A stretch of DNA of 64,000 nucleotides. Source: Romboutsia_E sp900604535. GTDB lineage: Bacteria > Bacillota > Clostridia > Peptostreptococcales > Peptostreptococcaceae. Shown piece after piece: positions 27,160 through 36,316 of this stretch (positions are counted from its first letter, which is position 1; each line of letters opens with the position of its first letter). The notes under the pieces were generated by a model, which had not been told where the DNA came from, did no database searches, and worked only from the letters and a program-made list of their open reading frames with translations. Location of the stretch: contig NZ_UWOT01000002.1 in the NCBI RefSeq assembly GCF_900604535.1, positions 314,487 through 378,486 of the forward strand. Reading direction: 5' to 3'. Position numbers and translations under genes: made by a program.

Positions 27160-27837
27160 ATGACAGATATTTTTATAGTAGAAGATGATAATGCTCTAAG
27201 TAGAGAAATCAGTTTAACCTTAAGTAAATGGGGATATAGTGTATGTGAAGTTAGAAATTTTGAAAATATAACTGATGAAGTTTTAGAAAAAAATCCAAAG
27301 CTTGTATTAATGGATATAAACTTACCTTGTTATGATGGATTTTATTGGTGCTTACAAATAAGAAACTTTTTAAAAGTTCCAATAATATTTATATCATCAA
27401 GAGATAACGATATGGATATTATAATGTCAATAAATATGGGAGGAGATGACTATATAACAAAGCCATTTTCACCCCAGATTTTAGTTGCAAAAATACAAGC
27501 AATACTTAGAAGAACATATTCTTATAACAGTGATATAAAAAATGAAATAATAAAATTTAAGGATGTAATATTAAATATTGTTGAAGGTAAAATTTATTAT
27601 AAAAATAAAAATACAGATTTAACTAAAAATGAGTTGAAAATTATGAAGATACTTATGGAAAATCAGGAAAAAATAGTTAGTAGGGAAGAAATAATAGAAA
27701 ATCTTTGGGATAGTGAAGAATTTATAAGTGAAAACACTTTAACAGTTAATATAAATAGACTTAGAAAAAAATTAGAAAGTATAGGCTTAGAAGAATTTAT
27801 ACTTACTAAAAAAGGACATGGATATATTATAAAATGA
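27160..27837 (+). CDS. OmpR-family response regulator
   Basis: A 225-residue DNA-binding regulator. The receiver domain (about 1-115) has the acidic pocket EDD, the phosphorylated D52 in LMDINLP and the conserved lysine in KPFSP. The winged-helix output domain fills the rest, ending with INRLRKKLE. Its stop overlaps the kinase start (ATGA), so the two are translationally coupled. It resembles the BceR/GraR group, which responds to cell-envelope antibiotics. Confidence 0.93.
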   Translation: MTDIFIVEDDNALSREISLTLSKWGYSVCEVRNFENITDEVLEKNPKLVLMDINLPCYDGFYWCLQIRNFLKVPIIFISSRDNDMDIIMSINMGGDDYITKPFSPQILVAKIQAILRRTYSYNSDIKNEIIKFKDVILNIVEGKIYYKNKNTDLTKNELKIMKILMENQEKIVSREEIIENLWDSEEFISENTLTVNINRLRKKLESIGLEEFILTKKGHGYIIK

Positions 27838-28847
27838 GATTTATAAATTATTTGAAAAATACAAAGGTAATTTTTATATTAATAATCTTAATAATGATAA
27901 TAGTAAATTTAATTATAATTTTAGATCCTAATTTATCTAAAAGCACTGATAGCTTAATATATATGAATTTACTAGTTTCATTAACATCTATTATATTTTT
28001 ATATTTAGATTATTTAAATTATAAAAAAAGAGTTAATAATTTTATTAATGCAGTAAGTGATTTTAATATAGAAAATTATGAACTGAAAGAAAGCTATGAA
28101 TATAAAAGAGTTAAGAATATAATAGATAAAAATGAAGATGAAGTAAAATCTTTAAAAAAAGAATTAGAAGAAATAAATGATTATATGACTAATTGGATAC
28201 ATGAAGTGAAAATACCAATATCAGTTCTTGAGATAATTGGAAAGAGAGTAAGTGAAATAGAATATGGAAAAGATTTATCTAAACAAATAAAAGCTGAAGT
28301 TACTAGAATAGATAAATTAGTAGAACAAGCTATGTATTCAAGTAGAGCAGGAAATTATAATTCAGATTTTTTTATAAATGAAGTTAATTTAGAAAATATA
28401 GTTAAAGAGGTAATTAAGAAAAATAAATACCAATTTATATATAATAAAATAGAGTTAAATGTTTTAGACTTAAATAAAGTTATACTAACTGATAAAAAAT
28501 GGATTACTCATATAATAGAATTAATAATTGATAATGCTATTAAATATAGTGAGAGTTATGGGAAAATAGAAATTTATACAATTGAAAATAAAAAAGGATT
28601 GGAACTGCATATAAAGGACTATGGAATAGGAATAGCACCACAAGATATTGATAGAGTATTTGACAAAGGTTTTACAGGTGTAAATGGAAGAAAAAGGACT
28701 AAATCTACAGGTATAGGACTTTATATAGCTAAGAATATATTAACAAAGTTAAGTCATGATATAAATATAATATCTAAACAAAATGAGTTTACTGATGTAA
28801 TTATAACATTTTATAATTTATCTGATTACTTTAATACTATTGAATAA
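27834..28847 (+). CDS. BceS-like intramembrane-sensing histidine kinase
   Basis: A 337-residue kinase with two N-terminal helices (about 12-30 and 44-60) and almost no extracellular loop, the mark of intramembrane-sensing kinases. The phosphorylated histidine is H123 in WIHEVKIP. The ATPase domain has IELIIDNAIKYS and DYGIGI and ends with TGIGLYIAKN. BceS/GraS/LiaS kinases usually work with a BceAB or similar transporter, and none is encoded next to it here. Confidence 0.9.
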   Translation: MRFINYLKNTKVIFILIILIMIIVNLIIILDPNLSKSTDSLIYMNLLVSLTSIIFLYLDYLNYKKRVNNFINAVSDFNIENYELKESYEYKRVKNIIDKNEDEVKSLKKELEEINDYMTNWIHEVKIPISVLEIIGKRVSEIEYGKDLSKQIKAEVTRIDKLVEQAMYSSRAGNYNSDFFINEVNLENIVKEVIKKNKYQFIYNKIELNVLDLNKVILTDKKWITHIIELIIDNAIKYSESYGKIEIYTIENKKGLELHIKDYGIGIAPQDIDRVFDKGFTGVNGRKRTKSTGIGLYIAKNILTKLSHDINIISKQNEFTDVIITFYNLSDYFNTIE

Positions 28848-28931
28848 TATTAATATTTACGGTAAACATCAATTTACATAAATTACGTAATATAAGATTT
28901 ATTTTATAAGAAGAATAGGAGAATTAAAATT

Positions 28932-29654
28932 ATGGTAAAAAATTTTGCTCATCGTGGATTTAGTGGAAAATACCCAGAAAATACTCTTTTAGCTTTTGAA
29001 AAAGCTATTGAGGTTGGTGTAGATGGAATGGAATTTGATGTTCAGCTAACAAAAGATGGAGAAGTTGTCATAATACATGATGAGACTATAGATCGTACTT
29101 CTGATGGTACTGGTAGAGTATGTGATTATACATATGATGAATTATTAAAATATGACTTTTCATGGAAGTACAGAGCACAGTTTGGAAAAATAAAATTACC
29201 TCTATTAAGAGAATATTTCGAACTAGTAAAGGATACTAACATAATATCCAATATAGAGTTAAAAAATAGTGTATATGACTATGAAAAACTAGAAGAGAAA
29301 GTATATGAACTAATAATTGAATATAACTTAAAAGATAAAGTTATTATATCATCATTTAATCATGAAAGTATTATAAGAATGAAAAATATAGATGATAGTA
29401 TTAAATGTGGATTTTTATCTGATTGCTGGATGATGGAGCCAGGTAAATATACTAAAAATTATAATGTAGAATGCTACCATCCATCAGCATATTATCTTAC
29501 TAAAGAAAAAGTAAATAAAATACAAAATGAAGGTATAGAAGTTAATGTTTGGTTAGGTAAAGAGAAAGTTAGTTATAAAAAATTAATAGAAATGGGAATA
29601 GACTCATTAATATCTGATGATCCTGATGTGATAAAAAAACTTGTAAATAGATAG
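28932..29654 (+). CDS. glycerophosphodiester phosphodiesterase
   Basis: TIM-barrel enzyme that releases glycerol 3-phosphate from glycerophosphodiesters such as deacylated phospholipids. The catalytic and metal residues are in AHRGFSGKYPENT (H7), MEFDVQLTKDG and IHDETIDRTSDG. It is 240 residues with no signal peptide, so a cytoplasmic UgpQ-type enzyme. AGGAG precedes the ATG. It is 84 bases behind the kinase and 39 before the hydrolase, with no terminator between. Confidence 0.95.
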   Translation: MVKNFAHRGFSGKYPENTLLAFEKAIEVGVDGMEFDVQLTKDGEVVIIHDETIDRTSDGTGRVCDYTYDELLKYDFSWKYRAQFGKIKLPLLREYFELVKDTNIISNIELKNSVYDYEKLEEKVYELIIEYNLKDKVIISSFNHESIIRMKNIDDSIKCGFLSDCWMMEPGKYTKNYNVECYHPSAYYLTKEKVNKIQNEGIEVNVWLGKEKVSYKKLIEMGIDSLISDDPDVIKKLVNR

Positions 29655-29693
29655 TTATTTTATACTTAAAAAGGGTAATAGGGAGTAGAGAAA

Positions 29694-30455
29694 ATGAAAG
29701 ATAGACATAAGCCATTTGTACAAGAAGTAAAGAATTCAGATACTATGATAATATTTATACATGGTATAGTAGAAAGTCCATATCAATTTAGAAATCTTGC
29801 TCAAATTGCAATGGATAATAATATATCTGTTTGTGGAGTACTCCTTGCTGGTCATGGAAAAAGTGGAAAAGATTTTGTAAAAAGTAATTTAAATATGTGG
29901 AGAACTTCAATTGAAAGGGAAATTGAAAAGTATAAAACTAAATATAAAAATATAATACTAGTAGGACATTCAATGGGGGCATTATTATCTATTGAATTCT
30001 ATTTAAAGTACAAGCAAAATATAAAATATATTGTTGCAATAGCAACACCGTTATGTATAAGAGTAAAATTTAATATTATAAGAAGCTGTATAAAAATAGC
30101 TCTAGGAATAATTCCTAAAGGTGATCTTTTAACAAGATATGCGTATGAAGCTATTAGTGTAAATGAAACAAATTTATTTAATTATATAAAATGGGCACCA
30201 AGATACATAGATTTATTTAAGCTAATAATAAAAGTTAGATTAAATTTAAATAATATAGATATACCAATGCTAATATTTCACTCTATGAACGATGAACTTG
30301 TAAGTTTAAAAAGTATAAAAATATATAAAAAGAGTTTTAAATACAATAATAAGTTAAATAATAAAAGTATTATAAAATTAGAAAGCTCAGGTCATTTCTA
30401 TTATGATTATGATGATTTAGAAGTTTTAGAAAGTGAATTTAAATCATTTATATGA
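29694..30455 (+). CDS. alpha/beta hydrolase (carboxylesterase/monoacylglycerol lipase-like)
   Basis: A 253-residue hydrolase fold. The oxyanion region is FIHGIVESPY, the nucleophile is S93 in GHSMG, the acid is in HSMNDELVS and the histidine in SSGHFYYDYDD near the end. The layout fits esterase/monoglyceride lipase proteins. Together with the adjacent phosphodiesterase it suggests lipid turnover, which is inference. No secretion signal is visible. Confidence 0.88.
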   Translation: MKDRHKPFVQEVKNSDTMIIFIHGIVESPYQFRNLAQIAMDNNISVCGVLLAGHGKSGKDFVKSNLNMWRTSIEREIEKYKTKYKNIILVGHSMGALLSIEFYLKYKQNIKYIVAIATPLCIRVKFNIIRSCIKIALGIIPKGDLLTRYAYEAISVNETNLFNYIKWAPRYIDLFKLIIKVRLNLNNIDIPMLIFHSMNDELVSLKSIKIYKKSFKYNNKLNNKSIIKLESSGHFYYDYDDLEVLESEFKSFI

Positions 30456-30461
30456 TGAAAT

Positions 30462-30501
30462 AAAAAAGTATCTTAAAATAAAAATTTTAAGATACTTTTT
30501 T
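30462..30501. terminator. bidirectional terminator
   Basis: AAAAAAGTATCTTAAAAT pairs with ATTTTAAGATACTTTTTT, between convergent genes. Confidence 0.9.
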
Positions 30502-30502
30502 A

Positions 30503-30715
30503 TTATATAGATTCTATATATTTTACATTATTTTTATTAATAGAAACTGCACTACCGAGATCTCTTCCAGATAGTGTCAAGAATCCCGCATCTTCGTTTT
30601 TATTAAATTTATCCATCCATTCAATTAAAGATGAAAAATTTCGAATACTATCTTTTTCAATTATTCTCGTGAATCCGTTATTATAAGTTATTTTTATTTT
30701 ATTTATATTTTTCAA
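30503..30715 (-). CDS. small hypothetical protein
   Basis: About 70 residues, soluble and charged, family not recognised. The minus-strand AGGAG at 30726-30730 favours a TTG start at 30715 (ten-base gap). A GTG nine bases further upstream would almost touch the site. The protein has a beta-rich look (NKIKITYNNGFTRIIEK) and ends SINKNNVKYIESI. It is flanked by its own terminator, which supports a real gene. Confidence 0.6.
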   Translation of the reverse strand: MKNINKIKITYNNGFTRIIEKDSIRNFSSLIEWMDKFNKNEDAGFLTLSGRDLGSAVSINKNNVKYIESI

Positions 30716-30846
30716 AACAATCACACTCCTAGAAGAATTATACCCATATTTTCAATTTATTTAAACATATTACTCTTTATAAGACTAAAAAAGAAAAATA
30801 TACAAATAATAACTTAAATAAATTATTTATACACAAGGAGGTAAAA

Positions 30847-31445
30847 ATGAAAAGATTAAGCATTTTAGGTATAATATTTACTTTAATGTTAAACTTCAAT
30901 ATGACTGGATGTGCAAAAAGAAATAGTGAAGAAGTTGAAAAAACAACAAATGAAAGTATTCAAAACACACAATCAGAAACTGAAAAAGCAAATGAATTAA
31001 GTAAAGATGAGTACAAGGATTTATTAACTAAGAATTATGAAAAATATTTAGAACCTATAGATATAAAGGATGAAAGTGTAGATGATTTACTAGATAATAA
31101 CAGTAACTTAAATAATGAAGAGTTAATAAAGAATTATGAAAATTTATTATCAGATAGTAAAAATAATATAGAATCATTTAAGAAATCTATAACAGGATTA
31201 AAAATAATTGATTCTAAATTACAAGAATTAAATAGTGATTTAATATCATACTCAGATAAAGCAATTGAAATAATAATAAAAAAACAAGATGATTTAAATT
31301 TAAAGAAAGAAGATTTATTAAAAGTGATAAAAACTCATTAATAAATTATTTAGATAGAGAATTAGATGACATAGATAATAATGATAATATTGATGATGTT
31401 TTAGATAAAATAGAAGATTTATTAGGTATAGATTTAAGTAAATAA
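30847..31445 (+). pseudogene. lipoprotein gene with a -1 frameshift near the 3' end
   Basis: Exported lipoprotein with a clear lipobox (NMTGC near residue 22) and a helical, Lys/Glu-rich body. As written the frame stops at 31341. Adding one A to the five-A run at 31329-31333 extends it in phase to 31445 with a tail ending IEDLLGIDLSK. That tail matches the MLGID tail of the next gene, its apparent paralogue. The break may be a real mutation or a consensus error. AAGGAGG precedes the ATG. Function is unknown. Confidence 0.7.
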
Positions 31446-31490
31446 TTAAAAATAATAAGGAGTACTACATAAAACTAAGGAGGAAGTAAA

Positions 31491-32123
31491 ATGGAATTAA
31501 AAAAATTATTAGCACTAGGATTAGCGTTAGGTTTATCAGTAGGATCAGTTGGTTGTACTAATAAAAAGGGTGAAACTACAACAGATAATAACACTAATAC
31601 AACACAAAATAGCACTACAACACAAGATAATGGGTATTTAAATACAGAGTATGCAAATACTTACTCTGGTCTTTACACTAATAATATATCTCCTTTAAAT
31701 AATTATGCAATGTATAGTAGTGTAGATGAAGTAAATAACGCTTATAAAACTAAAGAATACCCTGGTAATGAAAAATATTTATCAGAAGTAAAAGCAGCGT
31801 ATCAAGATAGTAAAGAAAAATTACAAGCTTTTGTTAATGGATTAAAAAATGATGCAAAAACTGATGATGCAAAATTAAAAGAAGCAAATCAAGAGCTTAT
31901 AGATGAAGGTGAAGATTTAATAGAAGAAATAGATGAAAAAATAAGTAGATTAGATACAATTCCTAAAGATGCATACAATAAGAGCCAAGATGAATTTATT
32001 AAATTAGTTGATGATACAACTAAAGTTGAAAATGATGTTAGATCTGAGTTTGATAAAATGATAAAAGATATGAATAATATGTTAGGAATAGATACTACAT
32101 CTAATAATGGAAAAAACAAATAG
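31491..32123 (+). CDS. lipoprotein, paralogue of the preceding gene
   Basis: A 210-residue surface lipoprotein: signal peptide with lipobox SVGC (Cys near residue 22), a Thr/Asn-rich linker (residues 25-50) and a helical domain with many Lys, Glu and Asp. It shares length, layout and the C-terminal MLGID motif with the upstream gene, indicating tandem duplication. AAGGAGG lies before the ATG. No known family is recognised. Confidence 0.8.
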   Translation: MELKKLLALGLALGLSVGSVGCTNKKGETTTDNNTNTTQNSTTTQDNGYLNTEYANTYSGLYTNNISPLNNYAMYSSVDEVNNAYKTKEYPGNEKYLSEVKAAYQDSKEKLQAFVNGLKNDAKTDDAKLKEANQELIDEGEDLIEEIDEKISRLDTIPKDAYNKSQDEFIKLVDDTTKVENDVRSEFDKMIKDMNNMLGIDTTSNNGKNK

Positions 32124-32162
32124 TCTAAAAAGTGTGCAAAATAAAAATATTCAGAAAATATA

Positions 32163-32189
32163 TTGACATATGGAAAAAAAAACTATAAT
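32163..32189 (+). promoter_or_regulatory. promoter of the metNIQ transcript
   Basis: TTGACA at 32163-32168 and TATAAT at 32184-32189. The 15-base spacer is short, but both hexamers are perfect. Confidence 0.65.
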
Positions 32190-32221
32190 ATATAAATCAT
32201 AGAAGTACAAAATAAAATAAT

Positions 32222-32372
32222 TCCTTATCAAGAGAGGTGGAGGGACTGGCCCGATGAAACCCAGCAACCAGTATATTTTATATACAAGGTGCTAAATCCT
32301 GCAATTCATAAGAATTGAAAGATGAGTATAAACTGCTTACAAAAGCCTGAGTTTATACTCAGGCTTTTTAAA
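32222..32372 (+). promoter_or_regulatory. SAM-I riboswitch (S-box)
   Basis: Binds S-adenosylmethionine and terminates transcription when it is abundant. The conserved core AGAGAGGTGGAGGGACTGGC, CCGATGAAACCC and AGCAACC is at 32230-32269, and AAGGTGCTAAATCC follows at 32286-32299. The expression platform is explicit. GAGTATAAACT (32323-32333) can pair with AGTTTATACTC (32350-32360) as antiterminator. The terminator is GCCTGAG with CTCAGGC, then Ts (32341-32370). Confidence 0.97.
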
Positions 32373-32411
32373 TTTAAAGCGTTAATTGAATTATATTTGG
32401 GAGGAGTAAAT

Positions 32412-33383
32412 ATGATAAGCATTAAAAATGTAAACAAATATTATGGTGATACTAAGGTTTTGAATAATGTTAATATGGAAATTAAAAATGGGGAAATTTT
32501 TGGAATTATTGGCCATAGTGGAGCTGGAAAGTCAACGCTGCTTAGATGTATAAATGGCTTAGAGGACTATCAAGAAGGTTGCGTACTTGTAGGAGAGAAA
32601 GAAGTCAAATCATTAAAAGGAGAGGGACTTAGATTACTTAGAAAAGATTTAGGAATGATATTTCAACACTTTTCACTATTAGAAAGAAAGACGGTATTTG
32701 AAAATGTAGCCTTACCATTAGAATGTTTTAAATATTCTAAGAAAGAAAAAGAAGAAAGAGTAAAGGAATTATTAGACCTAGTAGGTTTAAGTGATAAAAG
32801 TAATATTAAACCAAGAAACTTAAGTGGAGGTCAAAAGCAAAGAGTAGCAATAGCAAGAGCATTAGCATTAAATCCAAAGGTTCTTCTTTGTGATGAAGCA
32901 ACTTCAGCATTAGACCCAAATACTACAAAATCAATACTTAGTTTATTACAAGATATAAATAAAAAGTTTGGAATAACAATTATTATGGTAACTCACCAAA
33001 TGGAAGTTATAAAGCAAATATGCACAAGAGTAGCAATAATGGAAGATGGTGAAGTTTTAGATATAAATGAAACAGAAGAAGTTTTTTTTAATGATAGTAA
33101 AGCACTTAGTAAGTTAATTGGGGAAGAAAATATAATTTTACCAAAAGGAACTAATATAAAAATATTATTCCCTAAAAATGTTTCTAACAGTTGTGTCATA
33201 ACAAGTATGGCTAGAAATTTAGATATAGATTTCTCAATCGTATTTGGAAGGTTAGAGAAATTCAGAGATGAAATATTAGGGTCATTAATTATAAATGTAT
33301 CTTCAGAATATGGAGATAGAGTTAAAGCATACTTAGAAAGTGAAGGGCTAAGATGGGAGGAGATAAACAATGAATCAAACTAG
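32412..33383 (+). CDS. metN: methionine ABC transporter, ATP-binding protein
   Basis: ATPase of the D-/L-methionine importer. Walker A is GHSGAGKSTLL, the signature is LSGGQKQRVAIARAL and Walker B is VLLCDEATSALDP, followed by THQMEV. The last ~80 residues form the methionine-sensing NIL (C2) domain. The start is ATG 32412 behind GGGAGGAG; an upstream in-frame start would lie inside the riboswitch. It overlaps metI by 14 bases. Confidence 0.97.
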   Translation: MISIKNVNKYYGDTKVLNNVNMEIKNGEIFGIIGHSGAGKSTLLRCINGLEDYQEGCVLVGEKEVKSLKGEGLRLLRKDLGMIFQHFSLLERKTVFENVALPLECFKYSKKEKEERVKELLDLVGLSDKSNIKPRNLSGGQKQRVAIARALALNPKVLLCDEATSALDPNTTKSILSLLQDINKKFGITIIMVTHQMEVIKQICTRVAIMEDGEVLDINETEEVFFNDSKALSKLIGEENIILPKGTNIKILFPKNVSNSCVITSMARNLDIDFSIVFGRLEKFRDEILGSLIINVSSEYGDRVKAYLESEGLRWEEINNESN

Positions 33384-34032
33384 TTTAAGTACATTTTTAA
33401 CAGAAATTTTAGGAGAAGCGTTCTTAGAAACATTATACATGATATTAGTACCAACAATACTTGCAACAATAATTGGATTTATATTAGCAATAACATTAGT
33501 TGTAACAAAGCCAAATGGATTAAAGCCTTGTAGTTTAATATATAAAGTATTAGGATTTATAGTTAATATTTTTAGAAGTTTCCCATTTATTATACTTATA
33601 GTTGCTTTAATTCCATTTACAAGACTAATAGTTGGCACATCAATAGGAGAAGAAGCTGCAATAGTTCCTATAACTGTTGGTGCAGCTCCATTTATAGCTA
33701 GAATAATAGAGAGTGCATTAAATGAAGTTGATTATGGATTAATAGAAGCTGCAAAATCATTTGGAGCTACTAAAACTCAAATAGTATTTAAAGTAATGAT
33801 AAAAGAAGCAATGCCTTCTATTGTGTCAGGAATAACATTATCAGTAATTTCAATACTAGGATATACTGCAATGGCAGGTGCTGTTGGGGCTGGTGGACTT
33901 GGAAATGTAGCGCTTACTTATGGACATCAAAGATTTGATACAGCAGTAATGATTTACACAGTAATAACTCTTATAATAATTGTTCAAATAATACAAAGTT
34001 TAGGAAATTTAGCTTATAAAAAACTAAAATAG
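33370..34032 (+). CDS. metI: methionine ABC transporter, permease
   Basis: A 220-residue permease with five membrane helices. The coupling-loop EAA motif is EAAKSFGATKTQIVFKV. The segment AGAVGAGGLGNVAL and the MLETLYM-like N-terminus are typical of MetI. AGGAG, inside the end of metN, sets the ATG. It is the middle gene of metNIQ under the SAM-I riboswitch. Confidence 0.97.
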   Translation: MNQTSLSTFLTEILGEAFLETLYMILVPTILATIIGFILAITLVVTKPNGLKPCSLIYKVLGFIVNIFRSFPFIILIVALIPFTRLIVGTSIGEEAAIVPITVGAAPFIARIIESALNEVDYGLIEAAKSFGATKTQIVFKVMIKEAMPSIVSGITLSVISILGYTAMAGAVGAGGLGNVALTYGHQRFDTAVMIYTVITLIIIVQIIQSLGNLAYKKLK

Positions 34033-34054
34033 TATATAATAGGGGGATAAAATT

Positions 34055-34875
34055 ATGAAATTAAAAAAATATTAGGATTAGGTTTGGGATTAGTGATAAT
34101 GACATCAGTAGTGGGATGCTCCTTAGGTGAGAATAGTAGCAAAAAAGCAGATGCATCAGAAGATAAAACAATAGTTGTAGGTGCATCATCAACTCCTCAT
34201 GCAGAAATACTAGATGCAATAAAACCTCTAGTAGAAGAAAAAGGATATAAATTAGATGTGAAAATATTTGATGATTACGTATTGCCAAATACAGCTTTAT
34301 CTGAAGGGGCTTTAGATGCTAACTATTTTCAGCATATTCCATATTTAGAAGAAACAGTAAGCCAAAAAGGATATGATTTAACTTACTCTGTTAAGGTACA
34401 TCTAGAACCAATGGGAGTGTACTCAAATAAACTAAAATCATTAGGTGAGTTAAAAGATAATTCAAAAATAGCAATACCAAATGACCCTACTAATGGATCA
34501 AGAGCTATACAATTATTAGCTGATAATGGATTAATAAAGGTTGATAATAAAGAATTATTAACAGTAAAAGATATATCTGAAAACAATAAAAATATAGAGT
34601 TTATAGAAGTAGAAGCAGCTCAACTTCCAAGCGTATTGCAAGATGTAGATGCAGCTGTAATAAATACAAATTATGCATTAAGCGCAAACTTAAATCCAAC
34701 AGAGGATGCTATAGCAATAGAATCTTCAGATTCACCATATTCAAATGTATTAGCATGCAGAGAAGATAATAAGGAAAGTGAGAAGATAAAAGTTTTATCT
34801 GATGCTTTAACTAGCGATAAAGCAAAGAACTTTATTGAAGAAAAATATGAAGGTAGTATAATACCATCATTTTAG
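34055..34875 (+). pseudogene. metQ: methionine-binding lipoprotein MetQ, frameshifted in the signal peptide
   Basis: Substrate-binding lipoprotein of the importer. The natural start is ATG 34055, behind AGGGGGAT, but it meets TAG after six codons. One extra A in the seven-A run at 34063-34069 restores a perfect lipoprotein signal: KLKK, then LGLGLGLV, then lipobox SVVGC. The rest (ASSTPHAEIL, DANYFQH, IPNDPTNGSRA, AAVINTNYAL) is intact MetQ. Without the signal the importer would fail, so this is a consensus error, a slippage-corrected gene or a recent mutation. Confidence 0.85.
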
Positions 34876-34888
34876 TAATTAATTCTTG

Positions 34889-34919
34889 AACTGGGATATT
34901 ATTTTATTCCAGTTTTCTT
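34889..34919 (+). terminator. terminator after metQ
   Basis: AACTGGGAT pairs with ATTCCAGTT, then a TTCTTC tail; moderate. Confidence 0.65.
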
Positions 34920-34987
34920 CATACTATTATACATATTTAAAGTCGTGATATACTAAGTTTAAATACATTTATAAAGGAGATGCTACT

Positions 34988-35641
34988 TTGGATAAACATT
35001 TTTTTCAACAAGATGCAATAGAATTAGCTAAAAGTATTTTAGGTATGTATCTGATAAGAGAGTATGATGGAAAACAAATAGTAAGTAAAATTGTAGAAAC
35101 AGAAAGTTATATGGGAATAAATGATAAAGCAGCTCACGTATATAAGGATAAAAAAACAAATAGGACAAAACCTTTATACTTAGAGGGAGGTCACATATAT
35201 GTTTATTTAATTTATGGTATGTATTATTGTCTAAATATATCTGCAAATAAAGAAAATATACCCGAATGTGTTTTAATTAGAGCTGTGGAACCTATTGAAA
35301 ATATAGATGAAATATCAGAAAATAGATATAAAAAAGAATATAAAGACTTAAATACATATCAAAGAAAAAATATTACAAATGGACCAGGAAAGCTTTGTAT
35401 GGGACTAAAAATAGATAAAAGCTTAAATGAAAAAAGTATATTAGGAGATGAATTATACATAAGTGATTTTTATTATAAAAATAATGAAAAAATTTATGCA
35501 GATAATAACTTTGAAATTGAGATAGGAAAAAGAATAAATATAGATTATGCTCAAGAAGCTAAAGATTATCTTTGGAGATTTTATATAAAAAATAATAAAT
35601 ATGTTTCTGTAATTGAAAAAAATAAAACTGTGAGCAAGTAA
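34988..35641 (+). CDS. 3-methyladenine DNA glycosylase (AAG/MPG family)
   Basis: Base-excision enzyme removing alkylated or deaminated purines. The 217-residue protein has the family landmarks KSILGMYL, the catalytic Glu in IVETESYMG, AAHVYKDKKTNRT, YLIYGMYYCLNIS and NGPGKLCMGL. The start is TTG 34988, eight bases after AAGGAG, and no suitable ATG exists upstream. It converges with the gene that follows. Confidence 0.95.
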   Translation: MDKHFFQQDAIELAKSILGMYLIREYDGKQIVSKIVETESYMGINDKAAHVYKDKKTNRTKPLYLEGGHIYVYLIYGMYYCLNISANKENIPECVLIRAVEPIENIDEISENRYKKEYKDLNTYQRKNITNGPGKLCMGLKIDKSLNEKSILGDELYISDFYYKNNEKIYADNNFEIEIGKRINIDYAQEAKDYLWRFYIKNNKYVSVIEKNKTVSK

Positions 35642-35655
35642 AGCTCCCAGTTTTA
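35624..35655. terminator. bidirectional terminator
   Basis: AAAACTG and GAGC pair with GCTC and CAGTTTT, flanked by A and T tracts, between convergent genes. Confidence 0.75.
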
Positions 35656-36183
35656 TTATAAAAGTTTAGTTGTAATAAATCTTATAACTATAGGTAAAAC
35701 TGTTAATACAGTTGTTAATCTAGTAAGATGAAGTAAAGCAACAATATGTGTTTGTGCACCAAATGATTCAGACATAATAACCATATCTGTTAAACCACCA
35801 GGAGCTGAACTAAATAACGCAGTTGGCAAATCAAGTCCTGTAGTTTTATGTAATATAAGTCCTAAAATTATACTTAAAAAAGTTAATCCAATAACTAAGA
35901 TTATAGATGGGATTATAAGTTTTTTTAGACCTAAAATAGAATCCATAGTAAAATTAAGTCCAATTATACAGCCAATAACTATTTGTGCAATAGTTTTGAA
36001 GTTAGAAGGAACGTAACCTTTACTGATAAAAACGTTATATATACCAACAGAAATCATAGACCCAATCATAGCTCCTGCAGGAATTTTTAACTTAACCCCA
36101 ATTACTCCTCCAATAGAGCCAATAGCTAAAGTGTATATTATTTTGTCTAATCCAATAGCCGAGCTTAAAATAGCCTTATCCAT
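35656..36183 (-). CDS. AbrB-family membrane permease, single (half-size) unit
   Basis: Membrane protein of PF05145 (AbrB, unrelated to the DNA-binding AbrB), with about five helices and the diagnostic SSAPGGLTDMVIMSE. Full-size members have two such units (~350 residues); this one has a single unit of 175. AGGAGG sits six bases before the ATG, and nothing coding precedes it, so it is a true half-size form and not a fragment. Function is unknown. Confidence 0.8.
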   Translation of the reverse strand: MDKAILSSAIGLDKIIYTLAIGSIGGVIGVKLKIPAGAMIGSMISVGIYNVFISKGYVPSNFKTIAQIVIGCIIGLNFTMDSILGLKKLIIPSIILVIGLTFLSIILGLILHKTTGLDLPTALFSSAPGGLTDMVIMSESFGAQTHIVALLHLTRLTTVLTVLPIVIRFITTKLL

Positions 36184-36316
36184 ATATATCCTCCTAGATT
36201 ATGTCATTAATTTTGATTATACAATACAAGTATTCATTTTGCTACATAAAACACTTTAAGAACACTAAATAATATTGTAATATATATATGGATTATAATT
36301 TTTTAAGGAGTGTAAA

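Noticed and set aside
32322..32411. N-terminal extension of metN
   Set aside because: It would translate the SAM riboswitch terminator; the true start at 32412 has a strong ribosome site.
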